A stretch of DNA of 11,103 nucleotides from Anaerolineae bacterium (lineage in GTDB: Bacteria; Chloroflexota; Anaerolineae; Anaerolineales; UBA11858), in the NCBI GenBank assembly GCA_003694235.1, contig RFKO01000226.1:1-11103 (forward strand). The letters run 5' to 3'. The notes under the pieces are model-generated. The model worked only from the letters and a program-made list of their open reading frames with translations. It did no database searches and was not told the origin of the DNA. Positions 6,275-11,103 of the stretch are shown here, piece by piece. Position numbers and translations under genes: made by a program. Positions within the stretch are counted from its first letter, which is position 1, and each line of letters opens with the position of its first letter.

Positions 6275-7408
6275 ATGAGCAGATGGCCAGGTAAATACGT
6301 GATCGGGTTGACCGGCAATATCGCCACCGGCAAGAGCGTGGTGCGCAAGATGCTGGAACACTTGGGCGCATACGGCATTGACGCCGATGCCCTCAGCCAC
6401 CGGGCGATCGCTCCGGGAGCGCCGGGCTACCAAAAAGTGCTGGACACCTTTGGCAAGTGGATCCTCACGCCCGAGGGGGAGATCGACCGCGCCAAGCTCG
6501 GACGAGTGGTTTTCCCCGACCCGGAAGCGATGGCTACCCTGGAGGCCATCATCCACCCCCTGGTGCGCCAGGCGATTGACATATTGGTAGAGCGGACGCA
6601 ATCACCGGTGATTGTCATCGAGGCGATCAAACTGCTGGAGGGAGAGCTGAAGTCGTGGTGTGATGCCATCTGGGTGACTCACGCCTCTCCTGAATTGCAG
6701 CTCGAGCGTCTGACAACGCGCCGACAATTGAGCGCGGAGGAAGCCAAAGCCCGCATCGCAGCACAGGGCGATCCACAGGCAAAGATTGATGCCGCAGACG
6801 TGGTGATCTTCAACGAAGCCACCTTCGAGAAAACCTGGGAGCAGGTGCTGGAAGCCTGGAAGCGAACTGTGCCCCGCATGAAAGCAGCGCCCCAAGCGGC
6901 TGCTACGGGAGCGGCGGGAGAATTGCATGTGCGTCGCGCCGGGCCTGCTCAGGCCGAGGCAATTGCCCGCTTCATCAGCCGGGTCAGCAATGGCCGGCGG
7001 GCCATGACGCGCATGGATGTGATGGCCGCTTTTGGAGAGAAAGGTTACTTGTTGCTGATGAACGGTGATGAGATCGTCGGCGTGCTCGGCTGGCAGGTGG
7101 AAAACCTGGTCGCGCGCGTCGATGACCTTCTGCTGGACGAGCGCGCACCGCTGGAGGAGGGGCTTTCGCTGTTGATGTCCACCGTGGAAGAGGCCGCCAC
7201 CGAACTGCTCTCCGAAGCTTTATTGGTGTTCCTCCCACCGGAACTGGCGCGACATCATACTTTATGGGAGAAGATGGGCTACGCCCCGCGCACAGTGAAA
7301 GAATTGGGGGTCAGCGCCTGGCAAGAAGCCGCGATGGAATCCATGCCATCGGGCACGGTATTGTTCTTCAAACAACTGCGCAAAGACCGCGTCTTGCGGC
7401 CGGTGTAA
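6275..7408 (+). CDS. coaE: Dephospho-CoA kinase fused to a C-terminal GNAT-like domain
   Basis: CoaE phosphorylates the 3'-hydroxyl of the dephospho-CoA ribose, the last step of coenzyme A synthesis, in the cytoplasm. The 377-residue product carries the kinase in residues 1-198: P-loop GNIATGKS (14-21), IDAD (35-38), the EGEIDRAKLGRVVF region, IIHP (92-95), the LERLTTRRQLSAEEA lid region and ADVVIFN near 174-180. The usual VPLLFE-type motif reads IKLLEGEL here. After an Ala-rich linker (200-216), residues 217-370 look like a GNAT N-acetyltransferase fold: LHVRRAGPAQAEAIARF at the start, DEIVGVLGW, and WEKMGY. The acetyl-CoA-binding Q/RxxGxG/A loop is not recognisable. CoaE alone is about 200 residues, so this is a fusion. 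GGGAG (6265-6269) precedes the ATG at 6275; an in-frame GTG at 6242 is disfavoured by the promoter position. The stop directly abuts the cdaA start. Confidence 0.88.
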   Translation: MSRWPGKYVIGLTGNIATGKSVVRKMLEHLGAYGIDADALSHRAIAPGAPGYQKVLDTFGKWILTPEGEIDRAKLGRVVFPDPEAMATLEAIIHPLVRQAIDILVERTQSPVIVIEAIKLLEGELKSWCDAIWVTHASPELQLERLTTRRQLSAEEAKARIAAQGDPQAKIDAADVVIFNEATFEKTWEQVLEAWKRTVPRMKAAPQAAATGAAGELHVRRAGPAQAEAIARFISRVSNGRRAMTRMDVMAAFGEKGYLLLMNGDEIVGVLGWQVENLVARVDDLLLDERAPLEEGLSLLMSTVEEAATELLSEALLVFLPPELARHHTLWEKMGYAPRTVKELGVSAWQEAAMESMPSGTVLFFKQLRKDRVLRPV

Positions 7409-8269
7409 ATGGATTACTTGCTTTTCGTCTTCGAGCGGTTGGACTGGCTGGGATTTGTGGACATCCTGCTGGTCACCCTCGTTTTCTACGGCATCCTGCT
7501 GGTACTGCGCGATACGCAGGCCATCGTATTGCTGCGCGGCGGGCTGCTGTTGATCGCCGTGCTGGGCCTGCTGACCAGCCTGGAGGTGCTGCCGGCCTTC
7601 TCCTGGCTGGTGAGCAATACCCTGCCAGCTCTTCTGCTGGCCATCCCGGTCATCTTCGCGCCCGAGATTCGCCGCGCCCTCGAGCGGCTGGGACACACCG
7701 GTTCGCTGATGCAAACCACGCAACGCGGCGATACCGCGCTGACAATTTCAGAGATCGTCAGCGCGGTTTCCCGTCTGTCCGACCGAAAACATGGCGCGCT
7801 GATCGTTTTGCAGCGTGCCGACACACTACAGGAGTATATCCAGACCGGTGTGTTGCTGAACGCCCGCGTCTCGGCGGAACTGCTGCTGCAGATCTTCTAT
7901 CCCAACACCCCTTTGCACGATGGTGCGGTGATCCTCCATGGAGATAGAATCGTGGCCGCCTCATGCGTGATGCCGCTTTCGACCAGCGGCAGCCTGATCA
8001 CCTCGCCGGAACGTCAGATGGGACTGCGTCACCGGGCCGCCCTGGGCACCTCGGAAGTGTCCGACGCCGTCGCGGTTGTGGTTTCCGAGGAGACCGGTGC
8101 GATTTCCATCGCGCACCGCGGCCGCATGATCCGCAATCTGACGGATGAGCGCCTGCGCGCTATTTTGCTCACCTTCTTCCAGCCGCGGCAACGGCGCAAT
8201 TTTCTGGCTTCGTTGCTCGCGACACTGTTCCCCACCCGCGATGGCCGTACCTGGGAGGAACGATCATGA
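7409..8269 (+). CDS. cdaA: Membrane-bound diadenylate cyclase CdaA
   Basis: CdaA joins two ATP molecules into c-di-AMP, a second messenger that controls potassium and osmolyte balance and cell-wall homeostasis in bacteria that have it. The 286-residue protein has three N-terminal membrane segments (about 16-33, 38-57, 66-84) and a cytoplasmic DAC domain (about 88-255). Active-site motifs are intact: DGA at 171-173 (LHDGAVIL) and RHR at 207-209 (GLRHRAALG), followed by SEETGAIS. The C-terminal tail is short and basic. Length matches the family (about 270-290). The ATG follows the coaE stop with no gap and lacks a clear Shine-Dalgarno sequence, which suggests translational coupling. The next gene encodes its usual partner CdaR. 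Confidence 0.95.
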   Translation: MDYLLFVFERLDWLGFVDILLVTLVFYGILLVLRDTQAIVLLRGGLLLIAVLGLLTSLEVLPAFSWLVSNTLPALLLAIPVIFAPEIRRALERLGHTGSLMQTTQRGDTALTISEIVSAVSRLSDRKHGALIVLQRADTLQEYIQTGVLLNARVSAELLLQIFYPNTPLHDGAVILHGDRIVAASCVMPLSTSGSLITSPERQMGLRHRAALGTSEVSDAVAVVVSEETGAISIAHRGRMIRNLTDERLRAILLTFFQPRQRRNFLASLLATLFPTRDGRTWEERS

Positions 8270-9522
8270 CGGCAGGGCGTTCGCGCGGCCTGTTGCGCAA
8301 CCTGGGCACACTGCTGCTGGCCTTCGTGCTCGCCGTGGTGGTGTGGGTTTCAGCGGTCACCTCGGCCGACCCTAACCAGGAACAGACCTTTGTGGTGCCG
8401 GTGGAGATCATCGGCGAAAAGGAAGACCTGGAGATTCTGACGCCCCTGCCGGATACGTTGGAGGTCACTTTACTGGCGCCGCGCAGCATCCTGGAGCAAA
8501 TACAGGAGGACGCCGGGGCGCTGAGCGCGTGGATGGATTTTTCGCACACCGGCGCGGGCCGTTATGTGGTGGCCGTGCAGTATCACATTGCCGAGCAATA
8601 TCGGCCGGTGCGCGTGGTAAAGGTCAACCCCCAGAACGTAGAAGTCACCCTGGAAGCGTTGGTGAGCCGCATGCTGCCGATTGAAACCCGTGTGACGGGC
8701 GAACCGGCGCTGGGATATCAGGCCGCGCCGCCGGAATGGAGTCTGCAGCAAGTGACCGTCTCGGGCCGCGTCTCGCAGGTCGAGAAGGTGGACAAAGTGG
8801 TGGCGGAATTAAACATCGAGGGGGCGAACGAAACCATAGAGCGCTCCGTGCGCCTCGTCCCGCTGGACGCCAACGGCAACCGGGTGGATGAGGTCACCCT
8901 TGAACCGGACGAAGTGAACGTGGTGCAGACGATTACCCTGCGCGGCGGCTATCGCAATATGGTGGTCAAAGTGGTGACGACAGGACAGGTGGCCGAAGGG
9001 TATCGCCAGACCAGCATCTCGGTTTCGCCGCCCAATGTGATGGTCTTCTCCGCCGACCCCCAAATCGTCAATCAGCTGCCGGGATATGTGGAAACCCAAC
9101 CGCTCGATTTGAGCGGAGCAGTGGACGATATCGAGACCATTCTCAGCCTCAACCTGCCGGAGGGCGTCTCGGTCATCGGAGACCCCAATGTGCTGGTGCA
9201 GGTCGGCATCGCCGCCATGGAGGGCAACGCCAAGGTGATCCGCGTGGTCGAGGTGATCGGCTTGCTGCCGGAAATGGAAGCGCAGGTGGCTCCCGATGCC
9301 GTAGATGTGATCCTCTTCGGTCCGTTGCCGGTGCTCGATAGCCTGGCAGATACGGATGTGCGCGTGCTGGTGGACCTGAGCGAGCTGGAACCGGGAGTAC
9401 ACCAACTCTCCCCGCAGGTGATCGTGCTGCCAGAAGGCATCCGCGTGGAGGCGATTGTGCCGGAAAGCATCGAGGTCAACATCCAGCCGGTGAGCACCCC
9501 CACACCAACAGCCACTCCCTGA
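8266..9522 (+). CDS. cdaR: YbbR-domain protein CdaR, membrane-anchored partner of diadenylate cyclase
   Basis: CdaR is the extracytoplasmic regulator encoded next to CdaA; in Firmicutes it binds CdaA and modulates c-di-AMP production. The 418-residue protein has a short basic N-terminus (GRSRGLLRN), one membrane anchor (about 12-31, ending VVVWVSAV as in YbbR proteins) and then beta-rich YbbR repeats. Repeat boundaries are approximate: about 38-120, 128-225, 232-320 and 325-412. Each holds a stretch such as PDTLEVTLLAP, PQNVEVTLEAL, PPNVMVFSADP or PDAVDVILFGP. The Pro/Thr-rich C-terminus (STPTPTATP) may be a flexible tail. The ATG overlaps the cdaA stop as ATGA and has its own GGGAGG seven bases upstream. 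Sequence divergence is high, as is usual for this family, but context and topology make the call firm. Confidence 0.88.
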   Translation: MTAGRSRGLLRNLGTLLLAFVLAVVVWVSAVTSADPNQEQTFVVPVEIIGEKEDLEILTPLPDTLEVTLLAPRSILEQIQEDAGALSAWMDFSHTGAGRYVVAVQYHIAEQYRPVRVVKVNPQNVEVTLEALVSRMLPIETRVTGEPALGYQAAPPEWSLQQVTVSGRVSQVEKVDKVVAELNIEGANETIERSVRLVPLDANGNRVDEVTLEPDEVNVVQTITLRGGYRNMVVKVVTTGQVAEGYRQTSISVSPPNVMVFSADPQIVNQLPGYVETQPLDLSGAVDDIETILSLNLPEGVSVIGDPNVLVQVGIAAMEGNAKVIRVVEVIGLLPEMEAQVAPDAVDVILFGPLPVLDSLADTDVRVLVDLSELEPGVHQLSPQVIVLPEGIRVEAIVPESIEVNIQPVSTPTPTATP

Positions 9523-9534
9523 AATGATGACGCC

Positions 9535-10914
9535 ATGAGAAAACCCGTCGTTGCTCTTGTGGGACGCCCCAATGTAGGCAAGAGTACCCTGTTCAACCGC
9601 CTGGTGCAATCGCGGCTGGCAGTGGTGGATGACATCCCCGGCACCACCCGCGATCGCCTGATGGCTGAAGCCGAGTGGGCCGGCTATCTCTTCGATGTGG
9701 TGGACACCGGCGGGATCGATCCCACCCAGGTCAGCGGGGGGAAACAGAAAATGCCGCTCTCGATAGGGTCGGCGGAATTTATCGAAGAAATCCGCACTCA
9801 GGCCGAGATCGCCATCCGGGAAGCGGATGTGGTTCTCTTCCTGACCGATGTGCAGGCTGGAGTCACACCGGCGGATGAGGAAGTCGCCCAGATTTTGCGC
9901 CGCTTGCAGCGTGAAGAGGAGGGTAAACGCTGGCCGCCGGTGATCCTGGTAGTCAACAAGTGCGAGAGCGAGATGCAGCGCGCCGAAGCAATGCAGTTCT
10001 ACGAATTGGGCATGGGAGATCCTTACCCGATTTCGGCGCTGCACGGCAAGGGCACGGGCGATTTGCTCGATGCGGTGGTAGCGACTTTCTCCTCCTGGGT
10101 GGGCGAGCAGGAAGAAGATGACTCGGTCAAAGTGGCTATCGTAGGAAAACCGAATGTAGGCAAATCCACGTTGCTAAACCGTTTGTGCGGGCAGCCGCGC
10201 GCCATCGTCAGCCCGATTGCCGGCACCACGCGCGATGCTGTGGATACTCGCCTGACGGTAGAGGGCGTGCCGGTCACCCTGATTGATACCGCCGGCATCC
10301 GGCGACGCGGCAAAATCTCCCCCGGCGTCGAGAAATACAGCGTGCTGCGCTCAATGCAGGCGATCCGGCGTGCCGATGTGGCCTTGTTGTTGATCGACGC
10401 CACCCAGGGCGTGACGGCGCAGGATACCCATATCGCCGGCTACATCCTGGATGAATGGAAGAGCGTGGTGGTGGTGGTCAACAAATGGGATGCCATTCCC
10501 AAAGACACCTATACCATGAACGAATACACCGCCCACGTGCGGCACGAGCTGAACTTCATGGATTATGTGCCGGTGCTGTTTATCTCGGCCAAAACCGGTC
10601 AGCGCGTTCATCGCGTGCTACCCACCGCTCTGCAGGTGCAGCAAGAACGCCTGGTACGCATCACCACCGGTCAGTTGAACCGCCTGATTCGTGAGGCGGT
10701 GGACCGTCATCCGGCGCCTTCAAAAGGGGGAAAGCACCTCAAAATTTACTATGCCTCCCAGGTCAGCAGCGATCCACCCACCATTGTGCTGCATGTGAAC
10801 GACCCCGAACTGGCGCACTTCACCTATCTGCGCTACCTGGAGAACCGCATTCGAGAGAAATACCCCTTCATGGGTACGCCGATCCGCCTGGTGCTGCGCG
10901 GGCGCAGGGAGTGA
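9535..10914 (+). CDS. der: Ribosome biogenesis GTPase Der (EngA)
   Basis: Der is an essential double GTPase that helps mature the 50S ribosomal subunit. The 459-residue protein contains two Era-like G domains and a C-terminal KH-like domain (about 370-459, ending GTPIRLVLRGRRE). Domain 1 has G1 GRPNVGKS (10-17), DIPGTTRD (33-40), G3 DTGG (57-60), G4 NKCE (141-144) and G5 SALHG (167-171). Domain 2 has G1 GKPNVGKS (204-211), AGTTRD (229-234), G3 DTAG (251-254), G4 NKWD (316-319) and G5 SAKTG (351-355). G4 of domain 1 has Glu where NKxD expects Asp. Domain 1 also carries extra residues (about 62-83) after DTGG. The gene starts 12 bases after cdaR with no clear Shine-Dalgarno sequence, and is probably transcribed with it. 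Confidence 0.96.
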   Translation: MRKPVVALVGRPNVGKSTLFNRLVQSRLAVVDDIPGTTRDRLMAEAEWAGYLFDVVDTGGIDPTQVSGGKQKMPLSIGSAEFIEEIRTQAEIAIREADVVLFLTDVQAGVTPADEEVAQILRRLQREEEGKRWPPVILVVNKCESEMQRAEAMQFYELGMGDPYPISALHGKGTGDLLDAVVATFSSWVGEQEEDDSVKVAIVGKPNVGKSTLLNRLCGQPRAIVSPIAGTTRDAVDTRLTVEGVPVTLIDTAGIRRRGKISPGVEKYSVLRSMQAIRRADVALLLIDATQGVTAQDTHIAGYILDEWKSVVVVVNKWDAIPKDTYTMNEYTAHVRHELNFMDYVPVLFISAKTGQRVHRVLPTALQVQQERLVRITTGQLNRLIREAVDRHPAPSKGGKHLKIYYASQVSSDPPTIVLHVNDPELAHFTYLRYLENRIREKYPFMGTPIRLVLRGRRE

Positions 10915-10958
10915 TTGCGCCTTTTCTGCTTTGTCAAGAGGGGAGAACAAAAAAGACA

Positions 10959-10988
10959 TTGACGCGCGCGGCGCGCGGGTGCTATAAT
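10959..10988 (+). promoter_or_regulatory. Extended -10 promoter with a GC-only dyad in the spacer
   Basis: TTGACG (10959-10964) and TATAAT (10983-10988) are 18 bases apart, and TGC directly before the -10 gives a TGn extended element. The spacer is mainly alternating C and G. A 7-bp inverted repeat (10963-10969 and 10971-10977, one central base) overlaps the end of the -35 element. Transcription should start near 10995 and read into the partial gene at 11042. The dyad could be an operator or only a structural feature. Confidence 0.78.
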
Positions 10989-11004
10989 GACCCCAGATGT
11001 TGGC

Positions 11005-11020
11005 ACCTGTTGGTACAGGT
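11005..11020 (+). promoter_or_regulatory. Dyad ACCTGT-N4-ACAGGT, possible operator or leader hairpin
   Basis: A perfect 6-bp inverted repeat with a 4-base centre (TGGT) lies about 10 bases after the predicted transcription start of the right-edge gene. The placement suits a repressor operator that blocks promoter clearance. As RNA it could also form a small 5'-UTR hairpin. No regulator can be assigned. Confidence 0.45.
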
Positions 11021-11041
11021 CGGGCCGCCTGGAGACTCCCC

Positions 11042-11103
11042 ATGCACACCGATTCCCCGGCCAAACCCCTTTATCAGGCGTTGGTCGAAACCATTCTGGA
11101 GCA
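11042..11103 (+). CDS. Start of an unidentified gene, cut by the window edge
   Basis: An ATG at 11042 opens 20 codons before the window ends: MHTDSPAKPLYQALVETILE. GGAGA (11031-11035) lies 6 bases upstream, and a strong promoter precedes it, so this is likely a real gene start. The PLYQALVETIL stretch faintly recalls the opening of GntR-type regulators (PLYxQIxxxI). That reading would also fit the nearby dyad, but twenty residues are too few for an assignment. Confidence 0.6.
   Translation, partial: MHTDSPAKPLYQALVETILE

Noticed and set aside
7264..7947. A 227-codon + strand frame overlapping the end of coaE and the start of cdaA
   Set aside because: CdaA motifs are intact in the other frame, and this translation is Arg/Ala/Gly-rich with no domain.
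8809..10044. A 411-codon open frame on the minus strand across cdaR and der
   Set aside because: It spans the junction of two well-supported + strand genes, is His- and Gln-rich as reverse reads of GC-rich genes tend to be, and shows no recognisable domain.
10915..10958. A terminator after der
   Set aside because: There are short matching stretches such as TTCT and AGAA and an A-rich run, but no convincing stem with a T tail. The end of the der transcript cannot be placed.
1..11103. CRISPR arrays, insertion sequences, phage genes, tRNA or rRNA genes
   Set aside because: No spaced repeats, transposase or integrase motifs, terminal inverted repeats, or RNA gene signatures were seen. The gene content is an ordinary transporter operon plus a housekeeping operon.

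Overview
All recognisable genes in this 11.1 kb window lie on the + strand, in two complete transcription units plus the start of a third. Each unit begins with a good sigma70/sigmaA-like promoter: TTGACA-N18-TATAAT at 17-46, TTGACA-N17-TAAAAT at 6209-6237, and TTGACG-N18-TATAAT with an extended -10 at 10959-10988. The probable source is a bacterium of the phylum Chloroflexota, perhaps an Anaerolineae-like lineage. This rests on the Ala/Glu/Pro-repeat linker after the lipoprotein cysteine, the CoaE-GNAT fusion protein, the Der variant with a lengthened first GTPase domain, and moderately GC-rich DNA. No rRNA or other marker gene is present to confirm it.

Unit 1 (about 53-6210) is a complete five-gene ABC importer of the peptide/nickel (Dpp/Opp) family: a lipoprotein substrate-binding protein, two permeases and two ATPases with C-terminal OligoHPY regions. 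A stem-loop separates the binding-protein gene from the permeases, probably so that the binding protein is made in excess. A perfect 13-bp hairpin ends the unit. The second permease (2945-4117) is unusual: its first extracytoplasmic loop carries an insert of about 90 residues that resembles one lobe of a family-3 (amino-acid type) solute-binding protein. This is the most interesting feature of the window.

Unit 2 (about 6244-10914) is a tightly packed housekeeping operon. It encodes dephospho-CoA kinase fused to a degenerate GNAT-like domain, the membrane diadenylate cyclase CdaA, its YbbR-domain partner CdaR, and the double-GTPase ribosome-assembly factor Der. The first three genes touch or overlap, and der follows 12 bases later. 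The unit therefore joins the last step of CoA synthesis, c-di-AMP signalling and 50S ribosome maturation. The glmM gene often found next to cdaA-cdaR is not in this window.

Unit 3 begins at the right edge: a strong promoter with a GC-only dyad in its spacer, a second 6-bp dyad just after the expected transcription start, and the first 20 codons of an unidentified gene. I see no tRNA, rRNA, CRISPR array, insertion sequence or prophage gene. No gap between genes exceeds 170 bases.
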